Assembly: GCA_019240125.1 (NCBI GenBank)
Contig: JAFAYW010000154.1
Span: 1-45,576 of the forward strand
DNA length: 45,576 nucleotides
Direction of reading: 5' to 3'
Source: Alphaproteobacteria bacterium
GTDB taxonomy: Bacteria; Pseudomonadota; Alphaproteobacteria; ATCC43930; CGMCC-115725
Within the stretch, counting starts at the first letter, position 1, and each line of letters begins with the position of its first letter. The position numbers and the translations under genes are program-made. Positions 18,207 to 26,841 of the stretch are shown here, piece after piece. The notes beneath the pieces were generated by a model, which saw nothing but the letters and a program-made list of their open reading frames with translations, was not told the DNA's origin and searched no databases.

Positions 18207-19118
18207 TCACGGTACTCGCGGCGGCGCGGCGATGGGAGTCCGGCCCCGTTCCGGCGGCGGTGCGCGTAAGGCAACAAAAGTATAGGGGCGGGCAGCAAAG
18301 TCGGTCAGGCGGACTTGCAGGTCGGCACGGTAGCGCAGCTGCCCTCCGACAACCGCGATCGCCTCGATTGTGAAATCCCGCGCCGGGCTCGTCATGATGC
18401 TCGGGATGCCATTCAGCAGCGCACTGGCGGTGTCGACCCCGGTCATGTCGTGCCAGCGCGACCGCTCTTCGAGGTACGAATCGACCAGCGAAGCCGTAGC
18501 CCCCGGGATGGCTAGGAGTACCGGTCGCTGGGCGGCGAACGGGTCGATCGCCGATGCCTTGGTCGCGACCGTGACATAATCCGCAATGGCTTCGTAGAGT
18601 GGCCCGGTCATCCCGACCACCTCCGCCAGATCCTCCGGGACCAGGAACATACGCGGCTGGGTGTTGCTCGCCGCGAAGGGCTCCGGGCAGCTCGGGCCGC
18701 TATCACCGCGGCGGTCGAGAATGTTGCAGGCGATCAGCTGCGCTTCTTCCGCGGGACGCCCGACGGCGTGCAGAAGCCCGGAGAGCATCTCGATCGGGGC
18801 GAGATTGATGTCGATCTTGCCGGCCTCGTCAATGATCGCGATGTCAACGGACACTGTACCATCCTGCCAGCGTTCCGGCGCACCGTCGAAGCGCATCGTG
18901 CCTTGGGCGCGTCGTTGCAGCAAACGAGACAGCCCGAGCTGCGTGCCGGCCTCCGCGGCCTGCCGCGCGCGCGCCAGGCCGACCGTGTTCTCGGTGATCC
19001 GCAATTCGGTGCGCGTCGTCCGCAAGGCGACGGCGAGCAGCAGGCCGATGATTACCAGCCCCCAAAGCGCGAGGAGCGCGATCGAGCCTGCCTCCCCGGG
19101 CTGCGTTTTACGGGGCAT
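18207..19118 (-). CDS. gspK: Type II secretion system minor pseudopilin GspK
   Basis: GspK caps the tip of the T2SS pseudopilus. The 303-residue protein starts MPRKTQPGEAG, followed by the hydrophobic SIALLALWGLVIIGLLLAV. The prepilin-type glycine is at 11, and the position-5 Glu of other pseudopilins is absent, as is normal for GspK. The long globular head with DEAGKIDINLAP (calcium-site region of the family) follows, and it is far larger than the other pseudopilins. An ATG at 19169 would add 17 residues; the later ATG is chosen because the leader peptide is then of normal size. It overlaps the end of gspJ by 11 bases. Confidence 0.88.
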   Translation of the reverse strand: MPRKTQPGEAGSIALLALWGLVIIGLLLAVALRTTRTELRITENTVGLARARQAAEAGTQLGLSRLLQRRAQGTMRFDGAPERWQDGTVSVDIAIIDEAGKIDINLAPIEMLSGLLHAVGRPAEEAQLIACNILDRRGDSGPSCPEPFAASNTQPRMFLVPEDLAEVVGMTGPLYEAIADYVTVATKASAIDPFAAQRPVLLAIPGATASLVDSYLEERSRWHDMTGVDTASALLNGIPSIMTSPARDFTIEAIAVVGGQLRYRADLQVRLTDFAARPYTFVALRAPPPERGRTPIAAPPRVP

Positions 19119-19722
19119 TGGGAAGCCGGATGATGATTGGCGGATGTTCGATGCCGTCGCCATCGTCAAAGATCACCCGGACGAGTTCGGGCGGTTGCCC
19201 TAGCCCCTGCCAGCTATCCTGCCAGGCCGGGGTGCTGCCCGGCGCGGCGGCGCCAAAATATTCCAGTGAGAAGGCGTGGACATCGTGAGCCAGCACGCCT
19301 TCTTCCAGAGCCGCCGCGACCGCGGGGTCGGCGAGCTGCCGGCTCAACACGACCGGTCGCGCGGCGAGCCCGGACCGGAACGCAACCGTCACCCTGTAGA
19401 GCCCGGCGCGGCCGTCTTCGGCGACGCTGAGAAAGCTCATGCCGGCGCTGTTACCGACAAAGCTCGGCTGGCCGTTAAAGACCGGAATGGCGATGGTGGA
19501 GCCGAGCGCGCGACGCAACCGCATCTCCATGCCATGACGCTGCTCGCCCTGGTCCGCCTTCAGCGAGAGGCGCCACACGCCGTTGGTGGCCAGCGCAATG
19601 CCCTGCATCGCGATCAGGCTGATCAGCCCGGCCAGCGCGAGAGCGATCAGCACCTCGATCAACGTAAAGCCGGCCTGGCCTGGCCGATCCTGCGGAGCGG
19701 CGGGTTGCGGCACCAGGGTCAC
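19108..19722 (-). CDS. gspJ: Type II secretion system minor pseudopilin GspJ
   Basis: Minor pseudopilin of the T2SS tip complex with GspI and GspK. From the GTG at 19722, which overlaps the gspI stop (GTGA), the protein has 204 residues. The prepilin cleavage motif is QAG/FTLIEVLIALALAG with the cut after G18, Phe at +1 and Glu at +5. A globular domain follows with RLRRALGSTIAIPVFNG and ends in IRLPNAP. A longer open frame upstream is ignored because it lies inside gspI and displaces the leader peptide. Size and head domain (about 170 residues after the helix) fit GspJ. Confidence 0.88.
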   Translation of the reverse strand: MTLVPQPAAPQDRPGQAGFTLIEVLIALALAGLISLIAMQGIALATNGVWRLSLKADQGEQRHGMEMRLRRALGSTIAIPVFNGQPSFVGNSAGMSFLSVAEDGRAGLYRVTVAFRSGLAARPVVLSRQLADPAVAAALEEGVLAHDVHAFSLEYFGAAAPGSTPAWQDSWQGLGQPPELVRVIFDDGDGIEHPPIIIRLPNAP

Positions 19723-20147
19723 GGCGACACCGGCACCAGCCGCAGTGTGTCGAGCCCGATCTGGCGCTGGCGCCGGCCGTCGCGCCAATCGACATCGACG
19801 GCGATATGGAAGAGCCGCAACGCACCCGGCTGTTCGGCGAAGCTCGCCGCCGGGTTCTTCGCCGGATCGTCAAACGGCGCTATGGTCCGAACCCAGTGAA
19901 AGCCTCCCGCACCGATGCCCTCGCTCTTGCCGGTCCTCAGCGGCTGCGCAGCCCCGGCCGAAGCGATCTGGTTTTCCGCGATGGTCAGCGCGGCTTGCGC
20001 CGTGTCGCTGGTGTGATGGGTAATCAACCCGGTTCCGAAAACATCGGCGATCGCCGCCATCGCCATTCCGACAATGACCAGCGCGATCAGCGTCTCAAGC
20101 AGCGTGAACCCGCCACTGCGGCTGCGTTCAGCGGAGCGGGACCGCAC
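19719..20147 (-). CDS. gspI: Type II secretion system minor pseudopilin GspI
   Basis: Minor pseudopilin of the T2SS tip. The 142-residue protein has a short basic leader (MRSRSAERSRSGG) cut after G13, then FTLLETLIALVIVGMA with Phe +1 and Glu +5. The following segment TAQAALTIAENQIAS is the typical GspI helix, and the small beta-rich head ends LDTLRLVPVSP. It overlaps gspH by 20 bases and gspJ by four, so it is tightly packed in the operon. Processing would need a prepilin peptidase (GspO/PilD), which is not in the window. Confidence 0.9.
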   Translation of the reverse strand: MRSRSAERSRSGGFTLLETLIALVIVGMAMAAIADVFGTGLITHHTSDTAQAALTIAENQIASAGAAQPLRTGKSEGIGAGGFHWVRTIAPFDDPAKNPAASFAEQPGALRLFHIAVDVDWRDGRRQRQIGLDTLRLVPVSP

Positions 20148-20574
20148 GACCCGTCACCGCGTCCACCATGATCCCGCTGTGCCCATGCGGGCCGTCGATC
20201 CGCAGCCGCCCGCCGGACGAGCCGCCCCATGGATAGAAGGCGATCTCGCCGCTACCGGTGACGATGACCCGCAAGCGCGTCGTCGTCCTGGCGCTCACCA
20301 GGCTGGTGTGACGGGCATCGAGCCAATAGCCGCCGGCATCGGCGCGAAAGACCACCGTGTGGCCTTGTGCGATCGCCTCCGCGCTGGCGTCCTGCAAGGC
20401 GATGCGCAGTTGCGCCGCGGTAGCGCGTTCCGTCGCGTCGGCCAGCGAGCCTCCCAGATTCGGCAGTACCAAGGTCAGCATCAACGCCATGATCGCGAGC
20501 ACGATCAGCAGCTCGATCAGAGTAAAACCGGCGGCGCGAGCCGGCCGCGCGTCAGGAGGCGAAGTTGTAGACAT
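20128..20574 (-). CDS. gspH: Type II secretion system pseudopilin GspH (FimT/GspH family)
   Basis: From the ATG at 20574 the protein has 148 residues. The leader ends PARAAG, cut after G16, followed by FTLIELLIVLAIMALMLTLV with Glu at +5. The segment ATAAQLRIALQDASAEAIAQGH and the beta-strands with VVFRADAGGYWLDAR match GspH/FimT rather than the major pseudopilin GspG, which has a calcium-loop tail that I do not see. It overlaps the end of gspF by 23 bases. In most gsp operons gspG lies between gspF and gspH; here it is missing. Confidence 0.85.
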   Translation of the reverse strand: MSTTSPPDARPARAAGFTLIELLIVLAIMALMLTLVLPNLGGSLADATERATAAQLRIALQDASAEAIAQGHTVVFRADAGGYWLDARHTSLVSARTTTRLRVIVTGSGEIAFYPWGGSSGGRLRIDGPHGHSGIMVDAVTGRAVPLR

Positions 20575-21763
20575 CCATGATCGTGCTGAGGATCGCGGCC
20601 GCCACGCCGCCAATCAGCAGCCCCAGGATGACGATCGAGAGCGGCGTGATGATGCCGATCAGCTCACGGCTTGCCGCCTCGAATTCACGCCGCAATAGCT
20701 CGCCCCCCTTGAGCAGCATCGGTGCGACATCACCGGTCTCATCGCCAATGCGGGCCAGTTCAAGCGCCATTTCGGGCAAGATGGTGCTGGCCGCGAGGGC
20801 CGCCGCAATGCCGTCGCCGCGCTCGATACCGCGCTCGCTGATGGCAAGGCCGGCGCGCGATGCTTCGCTCGGCATCGCCTCACGGGTCACGGCGATGGCG
20901 GAACGCAGCTCGACACCGGACGCGACAAGCTGGCCCAGTAGGTGCAGCACGCGCTCCGCCTCGAGCTTGCCAATCAGCGAGCCGACCGCCGGCACCCGCA
21001 GCAGCACCCGGTGCGTCGACAGGCGGAACCGCGGATCGCGGTATCGCAGCAGAAGAAGAAGCAACGCCGCGGCCAGCATTAGCCCGGCGGGCATTGCCGC
21101 GACCTGAAACGCCTGCGAGAGGGTCAGCAGCACCCGCATCGGTAATGGCGGCTCGCGCTGCAGGCTGCTGAGCAGAATCTCAAATCGCGGCAGGACAAAA
21201 CCCAGCAGAAACGCGACCGAGACCACCGCCGCAAACAATACGGTGGCGGGATAGATCAGCGCGTCGAGCAGGGCGCGCGAAGTTGCACGGCTGCGCTCCA
21301 GGACCTCGCCGAGGCGGTCAAGCGCAGCGCCCGTATCGCCGCGCGCCTCGCCGGCGGCGATGATCATCGCGTAATGCCGCGGCAGGCGCGGCTCGGCGGC
21401 GCACGCCTCGGACAGGCTTTCGCCGCGCATGATTGCCGCCAGCAGGTTGCCGGCAAGGGCGCGCGAGCCGGCGCGGCCCTGGCCGCCGGCGATCAGGGTC
21501 AGGGCGCGATCCAGGACCACGCCTGAGCCGATCAATGCCGAAAGCTGGCGGGTGAACAGGATGAGCTCGCGCGGTGGCAGGCGCCGCCCCGCCGGCGCCG
21601 CCTGCCGCAGGCGCGGAGCACCGGCGGTGGGCAGCGATATCTCGATCGGGAAACTGCCAAGCGCCTGCAGCCGTGCGGCGACCTCGCGCTCATCGCCCGC
21701 CATCAGCTCGCCGGCGATCTCCCCGCCACTCGCCCGCAGCGCGCGGTATTGGAACAGCGGCAT
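20552..21763 (-). CDS. gspF: Type II secretion system inner-membrane platform protein GspF
   Basis: GspF is the polytopic core of the T2SS platform, driven by GspE. From the ATG at 21763 it has 403 residues starting MPLFQYRALRASGGEIAG, the standard opening, with two T2SSF repeats (about 70-195 and 275-395), each followed by a hydrophobic region, and ends LSTIMDVYNFAS. The repeat motif LSEACAAEPRLPRHYAMII and its later copy are visible. The start overlaps the gspE stop (TGATG). The open frame continues upstream but is noise inside gspE. Length is as expected. Confidence 0.92.
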   Translation of the reverse strand: MPLFQYRALRASGGEIAGELMAGDEREVAARLQALGSFPIEISLPTAGAPRLRQAAPAGRRLPPRELILFTRQLSALIGSGVVLDRALTLIAGGQGRAGSRALAGNLLAAIMRGESLSEACAAEPRLPRHYAMIIAAGEARGDTGAALDRLGEVLERSRATSRALLDALIYPATVLFAAVVSVAFLLGFVLPRFEILLSSLQREPPLPMRVLLTLSQAFQVAAMPAGLMLAAALLLLLLRYRDPRFRLSTHRVLLRVPAVGSLIGKLEAERVLHLLGQLVASGVELRSAIAVTREAMPSEASRAGLAISERGIERGDGIAAALAASTILPEMALELARIGDETGDVAPMLLKGGELLRREFEAASRELIGIITPLSIVILGLLIGGVAAAILSTIMDVYNFAS

Positions 21764-23448
21764 CAGAGCCCGCCAGGAGCGGCGCCGGTCACCCGCGCAA
21801 CCTCGTCGAGCGAGGTAATGCCGGCTGCCGCCTTGTCGAGCCCATCCGTGTGCAGATCGACCAGACCGCCCGCTCGCGCCGCCGCCATCAGGGTCGCCGC
21901 GTCCGCCTGCGCTACCACGGCGCGGCTGATCGCTTCGTCGAATACCAGCAACTCGCCGATCGCGATGCGGCCGCGATAGCCGGTACCGCCGCACGCATCG
22001 CAACCGACCGCGCGATGAAAATCGGGGGCCTCGAACGACATTTCCGAGAGGTGCGGCAACTCGGCGACCGCATCGCTCCAGGCAATCGGCTCTCGACAGT
22101 CCGCGCACAGACAGCGCACCAGTCGCTGGGCCAGAACGCCTTTCAGGACCGCCGCGACGAGATAGGATTCGAGACCCATGTCGATCAGGCGCATGACCGC
22201 GCTCGGGGCGTCGTTGGTGTGCAGGGTCGAGAGCAGCAGGTGCCCGGTCAATGCCGCCTGCGTCGCGATCCGCGCGGTTTCGAGGTCGCGGATTTCACCA
22301 ACCAGCAGGATGTCGGGGTCCTGTCGCAACAGCGAGCGCAGCAGCATCGAAAAATCGAGCCCGATCTCGGGCCGCACCGGGATCTGATTGATGCCGGTCA
22401 GCTGGTATTCGACTGGGTCCTCAACGGTCAGGATTTTGCGCTCGCGGCGGTTCAGCATCTGCAATGCGGCGTATAGGGTCGATGTCTTGCCGCTGCCGGT
22501 TGGACCGGTCACCAGCAGCATGCCGCTCGGCAGCTCGAAGAGCCGCGTCAGGCGCTCGCGCAGGCGGGCGCCGAACCCCAACGCGCCGAGATCGAGTTGT
22601 GCTTTGTCGCGATCGAGCAACCGAAGAACGACACTTTCGCCGTGCAGGGTCGGGACAATCGAGACGCGCAGGTCGATCTCGCGGCCTTCAATGACCGTGC
22701 GCACGCGGCCATCCTGCGGCAGCCGGCGCTCGGCGATATTGAGCCCCGCCATGACCTTGATGCGGCTGACGATATTGTCATGCAGACCGGCCGGCGGCGG
22801 ATCGATGTCGCGCAAGAGCCCGTCGACCCGCAGACGCTGTACGACGCGATCCGGGTTGGCCTCGATATGGATGTCAGAGGAGCGCACCGCCGCGGCTTGC
22901 CCGATGAGACGGTTGACGTAGCGGATCACCGGCTCGCCGCTCGCCAGCTCTTCTAGCCGGCGTAGATCGGCGCGGGCCGCCGTGCTGGACTGGCCCTGGC
23001 TTGTCGCGGCGCCGTTCGGGTGGCCAACACCGTACAGGCGCGCGAGATGCGCGGTGATATCGCTCGGGACCGCCGCCCAGGGAACGATTGGCCGGCCAGC
23101 GGCGAGTCGGACTGCCTTGATCGCCTGCACGTCGGTCGGGTCTGCCATCGCCAGCGCCAGGCCATCCCCGGTGTCGCGTAAGGGCAGGATGCGGCTCTGC
23201 TCGAGAAATTCGCCACCGAGATCGGCACTGACCGGCGTCGCCGGATAATCCGCCGGTCCGGCCAAGGGTATCGCCAGAAACTCGGCAAGCAGGCCGGCCA
23301 TCTCACGTTCGCCGACCAGCCCCAACCGGGTCAAAATCATGCTTTCGCTCTCGCCGCGATCACGACGCAGAACTTGCACGCGCTCGCGCTGCACCCGGTC
23401 GATGCGGCGGCGCTCAAAGAGAAAATCGACGAGGTCCATGGACGGCAT
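21763..23448 (-). CDS. gspE: Type II secretion ATPase GspE
   Basis: Cytoplasmic hexameric ATPase that powers the T2SS pseudopilus. From the ATG at 23448 (MPSMDL; 23439 is an alternative) it has 561 residues: an N-terminal GspE/PilB region, the SSDIHIEANPDRVVQRLRVDG segment, Walker A GPTGSGKT (315-322), an Asp box with TVEDPVEYQL, Walker B DILLVGEIRD (about 379-388), and a zinc tetracysteine (C448, C451, C483, C486). All active residues are present. It is the first gsp gene of the operon and starts 64 bases after the stop of the upstream cytochrome gene. No terminator was seen in that gap. Confidence 0.93.
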   Translation of the reverse strand: MPSMDLVDFLFERRRIDRVQRERVQVLRRDRGESESMILTRLGLVGEREMAGLLAEFLAIPLAGPADYPATPVSADLGGEFLEQSRILPLRDTGDGLALAMADPTDVQAIKAVRLAAGRPIVPWAAVPSDITAHLARLYGVGHPNGAATSQGQSSTAARADLRRLEELASGEPVIRYVNRLIGQAAAVRSSDIHIEANPDRVVQRLRVDGLLRDIDPPPAGLHDNIVSRIKVMAGLNIAERRLPQDGRVRTVIEGREIDLRVSIVPTLHGESVVLRLLDRDKAQLDLGALGFGARLRERLTRLFELPSGMLLVTGPTGSGKTSTLYAALQMLNRRERKILTVEDPVEYQLTGINQIPVRPEIGLDFSMLLRSLLRQDPDILLVGEIRDLETARIATQAALTGHLLLSTLHTNDAPSAVMRLIDMGLESYLVAAVLKGVLAQRLVRCLCADCREPIAWSDAVAELPHLSEMSFEAPDFHRAVGCDACGGTGYRGRIAIGELLVFDEAISRAVVAQADAATLMAAARAGGLVDLHTDGLDKAAAGITSLDEVARVTGAAPGGL

Positions 23449-23512
23449 TCGCCGGCCAAGCTTACGGAGCGGCGTGGCCGCCCCGCAACTCAAACTTGGA
23501 TAAGCCTGACCC

Positions 23513-24901
23513 TTAAGGAGAAAGCGTCGCGGTAAATTTCTGCAGGGCGGCGACATAAGTGTCGGGCTTGTAGGCCTGATCGCCCTGGACCGCCTGGTAC
23601 ACCCCGCCCAGCGCGTCGTTCATCGTCTTGAGGTGCGCCGCGTCGACAAGGCCCTGCAGCTTCATCGCCGCGAGAATCGAGCTGAGCGCCATGGTCTGCT
23701 GTTGCGCAGCGCTGTAATCGAGATCGTCACCGCTGGTCGCGTTGTCGATAACCGCCTGAGCGAGCGCACGTCCGTCCTCGACGGTGAATTGGTGCTTCGC
23801 CAGCTGCGGGATCAACTGGTCGGCGGTATCGCGGATGATCACGGCCTCGCGCTGCACCGCACTCCAATCGTCGTTCGTGGCCTTGTGCAGGGCGGTGAGA
23901 TGTTGCGTAAGCTTGTCAGCGAGTTCGGGAGCGGTGCGCTTCGCGATGACCTTGAGCATCACCGCCGTCGCGTCATAGAGGCGAATCCGGCCCGGCGGCA
24001 GGTCGGTCGATTTCCGTGCACGCCACTGCACCTGATCCATCGGATGGTGGCATGCCTGACAGTCGAAGAGGACCAGCTCGGGTTGCAGCCCTTTGGGCAC
24101 ATTTTTCGGGTCGAGCAGCTCGACCATGCGCTGTCTTACATCCATCGCCTGACCGACGGCCCAAACCTGCGCATCGTCCGGGCGGCCTTTGCGCTCGATG
24201 TAATCCTGGTCGACGACGAAATGCGCCGGCTCAACCGCGGTATAGGTGTCGAGCTCAAAGCCGAGCGGCGGGTGCCCGGCGCCCATGATCTGATGCGTAA
24301 TATTGCGCTTCTCGTCGCCCAGGTGACAGCCGAGGCAGCGCTCGGCGCGCGCCTGCGGCCGCTCGGTCGGGTACAGCCCGGCGGCGAGGTTGGCGGCGTG
24401 GCCGACACCGGAGATATGAGTGCCCAGCCAGCTGCGGGCACCGCCATGGCATGACTCGCAGCCAACGCCGTCGCTTATCTGGAATTGAGGCCCGCGCTGC
24501 GCGGCCGGGACGTTATCGGCGTGGCAGTTAAGGCAGATTTCGGCGTGTTCCGCGTCCGGCAGGCCGAGATTGGCGGCGATGCGCTTGCCGCGGTCTTCCA
24601 GCAACACCGCATAGGCCTTGCTGTGCTTATCCTTCTGCGCCCAGATCAGGTACTCGTTCTGAGCGACCCGCGACGCTTTTGCGGGTTGCACAGCGCCATG
24701 ACAGTTGTTGCCGGCGCACGAGGCGACGCCGAGATGAACATCGGTCGCTGAGCTGTTGGCGGCCATGGCCATTGGCGGCGGGCTTGCGGGCGCCGTGTTG
24801 CTCTGAGCAGGGTTGCCGGGAGCAGGGTTGCCGGGAGCAGGGCCCTGCGCCAGAACAGGTGTCGCGAGCAGCAGCAACAAAGCAGTCAGGACTGTTTTCA
24901 T
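23513..24901 (-). CDS. Exported pentaheme cytochrome c, copy 1 (cytochrome c554-like)
   Basis: A 462-residue protein with a Sec signal peptide (MKTVLTALLLLLATPVLAQ) and a Pro/Ala/Asn-rich linker. Five covalent heme sites are visible: an unusual CX4CH (C62, C67, H68), then CXXCH at C123-H127, C148-H152, C189-H193 and C281-H285. Single His residues such as those in THISGVGH and GAGHPPLGFELD could be distal ligands. The C-terminal third is helical and heme-free. I place it in the multiheme cytochrome c554/c' superfamily; the reaction is unknown. It is a tandem paralogue of the next gene upstream, whose stop it overlaps (ATGA). It lies directly ahead of gspE. Confidence 0.85.
   Translation of the reverse strand: MKTVLTALLLLLATPVLAQGPAPGNPAPGNPAQSNTAPASPPPMAMAANSSATDVHLGVASCAGNNCHGAVQPAKASRVAQNEYLIWAQKDKHSKAYAVLLEDRGKRIAANLGLPDAEHAEICLNCHADNVPAAQRGPQFQISDGVGCESCHGGARSWLGTHISGVGHAANLAAGLYPTERPQARAERCLGCHLGDEKRNITHQIMGAGHPPLGFELDTYTAVEPAHFVVDQDYIERKGRPDDAQVWAVGQAMDVRQRMVELLDPKNVPKGLQPELVLFDCQACHHPMDQVQWRARKSTDLPPGRIRLYDATAVMLKVIAKRTAPELADKLTQHLTALHKATNDDWSAVQREAVIIRDTADQLIPQLAKHQFTVEDGRALAQAVIDNATSGDDLDYSAAQQQTMALSSILAAMKLQGLVDAAHLKTMNDALGGVYQAVQGDQAYKPDTYVAALQKFTATLSP
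24811..24840. repeat. Two tandem 15-bp repeats inside cytochrome copy 1
   Basis: GGTTGCCGGGAGCAG is repeated twice in a row (24811-24825 and 24826-24840) and encodes the repeated PAPGN of the linker after the signal peptide. Being in frame (15 bases), slippage would only change linker length. Confidence 0.8.
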
Positions 24902-26214
24902 CCGTGCAGCGCTCGCTGAAATTCTCGTAAGGCGGCGGCAAAATTGTCGGAGCGGAAACTAGCTTCATTTGCAAAGCTGGCAAACAGATCGTCGAGCGCC
25001 TTCTTGACCGCCGCATCCTGCCGAGAATCCAGCTGACCGGAGGAGCGCAGTTGCGCCACAACGGCTTCCAGCGCCATGGTCGTCTGCTCGGCATGAGCAA
25101 AGCGCCACTCGTCGGGTCCGCTGCCGACCGCAATCACCGAATCCGCCAAGGCCCGGATCTCGGCCGGCGAATACTCATGAATGGCGGCTTCATTCGCCAG
25201 CGACCGCGCCACTTGGCGCAACGCCTGCGCCTCGCGCGGCATTGCCGCCGGGTCGATTTCCGTCGTCCGCTGCAAGGCGGCGAGGTGCGCGTTGACCGCT
25301 GCGGCGGCACCGGGCGCAAGCCGCGCGGCCGCGGTTTCGAGCATTACCGCATTGGCGTCATTGAGCTTCGCCGTACCTGGGCCGAGGCCCGTCCCCGTCG
25401 GCAACGGCGCATGCAGCGAATCGTAGGGGTGATGACAGCCCTGGCAATCGAACAGCGCAAATTCAGGGAACATGCCGCGCCGGCCGTGACGCGGGTCAAG
25501 CAAAGCATCCATGCGGCGATACAGCGCGACGGCCTGCCCGGTCGCCCACACCTGCAAGTCAGTTACCCTGCCCTTGCGCTCGACATAACCGCGATCGACG
25601 ACGTAGTGCGCCGGTTCGGTCGAGGTGAAGGTATCGAGCTCAAACGGGAGCCGCGGATGGCCGGCGCCGATTAAACGGTGATCAACAAATTTGGTCGAAT
25701 CGCCAAAGTGACAGCTGAGGCATTTCTCGGCGCGCGCGAGGGGCTGCTCGGTCGGAAACAGGCCAGCCGCCAGATTATCCCGATGCGTCGCGCCGGAAAT
25801 GTGCGTCCCAAGCCAGTTCTGGGCACCGCCGTGGCAGGCTTCGCATCCGACACCGTCTGAGATCTGGAACTCTCGCCCGCGCTGCTCCTGCGGCACGTTA
25901 TCGGCATGACAATCCAGGCAGATTTTCTGGTTAACGGCATCCGGGTAGCCAAGCGCTCGCGCCATGCGCACCGCCCGCTCGCCCTGTAAAACCGTGTACG
26001 CCTGCCGATGTTTATCGCGCGTCGACCAGATGATGTATTCGTTGCCAGGCACGTATGACCCGCGTGGCCGCTCCGCCGCGCCGTGGCAGTTGCTACCCGA
26101 GCAACTCGCCACACCGAGATGCTGCGCGTTGTTCTGCGCCACCGCGATTGCTGACGGCAACATCAATCCGATTGCGAGCGCAAACAGGACGGCTCCTCGA
26201 ACCAACGCCGCCAT
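24898..26214 (-). CDS. Exported pentaheme cytochrome c, copy 2 (cytochrome c554-like)
   Basis: From the ATG at 26214 the protein has 438 residues with a signal peptide (ALVRGAVLFALAIGLMLPSA then AVAQ). It has the same five heme sites as its neighbour: CX4CH (C38, C43), then CLDCH (99-103), CEACH (124-128), CLSCH (165-169) and CQGCH. Shared blocks such as FQISDGVGCE, WLGTHISG and ALFDCQGCHHP show a tandem duplication followed by considerable divergence. A GTG at 26238 would lengthen the N-terminus by eight residues. The C-terminal third is helical. It is 72 bases downstream of the unknown exported protein on the same strand. Function is probably periplasmic or surface electron transfer, not proven. 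Confidence 0.85.
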   Translation of the reverse strand: MAALVRGAVLFALAIGLMLPSAIAVAQNNAQHLGVASCSGSNCHGAAERPRGSYVPGNEYIIWSTRDKHRQAYTVLQGERAVRMARALGYPDAVNQKICLDCHADNVPQEQRGREFQISDGVGCEACHGGAQNWLGTHISGATHRDNLAAGLFPTEQPLARAEKCLSCHFGDSTKFVDHRLIGAGHPRLPFELDTFTSTEPAHYVVDRGYVERKGRVTDLQVWATGQAVALYRRMDALLDPRHGRRGMFPEFALFDCQGCHHPYDSLHAPLPTGTGLGPGTAKLNDANAVMLETAAARLAPGAAAAVNAHLAALQRTTEIDPAAMPREAQALRQVARSLANEAAIHEYSPAEIRALADSVIAVGSGPDEWRFAHAEQTTMALEAVVAQLRSSGQLDSRQDAAVKKALDDLFASFANEASFRSDNFAAALREFQRALHG

Positions 26215-26286
26215 AGGTTGCTGCCCCAAACGTCCCACCCAATCGTAGGTTACCCAGGCACGCGCCGAGTTTCAATGCGTTGCCGC

Positions 26287-26841
26287 TCAGCGCAGACGGT
26301 TTCCTGTGATGATGTCGCCGCGCTGCAGGTCACCATCGAGCATCGCGTAGGGCTGCGTACCGATTCCGGCGATGCGCGGCCACCACACATGCACCGTCGC
26401 ACAGAGTGGCGCGGTTCCCGCTGCGGTTACGCTGTCGATGCACAGCTTGCTGTCCTCGAGCGACCAATGTGCACGTACAGGAACCGAATAGCTGTTGCGT
26501 TCCGGCATCCATCGGCGAACCACGGCACCCCCATTCGGTGCCAGGTAGGCTTGCAGCATGATGCGCTGCAATTCTCCGCCACCCGGGTCGCCGGGGCTGT
26601 GAGGCACAAAGGCCACGGCGCTGAGCGTATTGCCGGCGAGCTGTCCGGGATCGACGGCGGGTGGACCGCCCGGCGGTGGTCCCGCAGCAAAGGCGACGCC
26701 GCTAACCAGGCTGGCAATCGTCGGCAGCAAATACCGCCAGCGCCGTGCCGCGGCGATCAACTGCTCAGGACCCGACCGTGAGCAGCGTTCGGCGCGGTTA
26801 CGGCTGCGCCGGGATCGGTGTGTTCGCGTGATGTGCGGCAT
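26287..26841 (-). CDS. Exported protein of unknown function
   Basis: I do not recognise a family. From the ATG at 26841 the protein has 184 residues with a long basic N-terminus (many Arg), a hydrophobic stretch near 40-58 (WRYLLPTIASLVSGVAFA) and an AAG cleavage site, then a Gly/Pro-rich spacer and a small domain with two cysteines (SKLCIDS and PLCATVHVWW) that may form a disulfide, ending DLQRGDIITGNRLR. The W-x-Lcid...C pattern recalls small DUF995-like periplasmic domains, but this is weak. An ATG at 26871 lies eight bases after a TATACT box (26880-26885 on the minus strand) and could be a leaderless start. It heads the cytochrome/gsp gene train and is divergent from the PiT gene. Confidence 0.6.
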   Translation of the reverse strand: MPHITRTHRSRRSRNRAERCSRSGPEQLIAAARRWRYLLPTIASLVSGVAFAAGPPPGGPPAVDPGQLAGNTLSAVAFVPHSPGDPGGGELQRIMLQAYLAPNGGAVVRRWMPERNSYSVPVRAHWSLEDSKLCIDSVTAAGTAPLCATVHVWWPRIAGIGTQPYAMLDGDLQRGDIITGNRLR

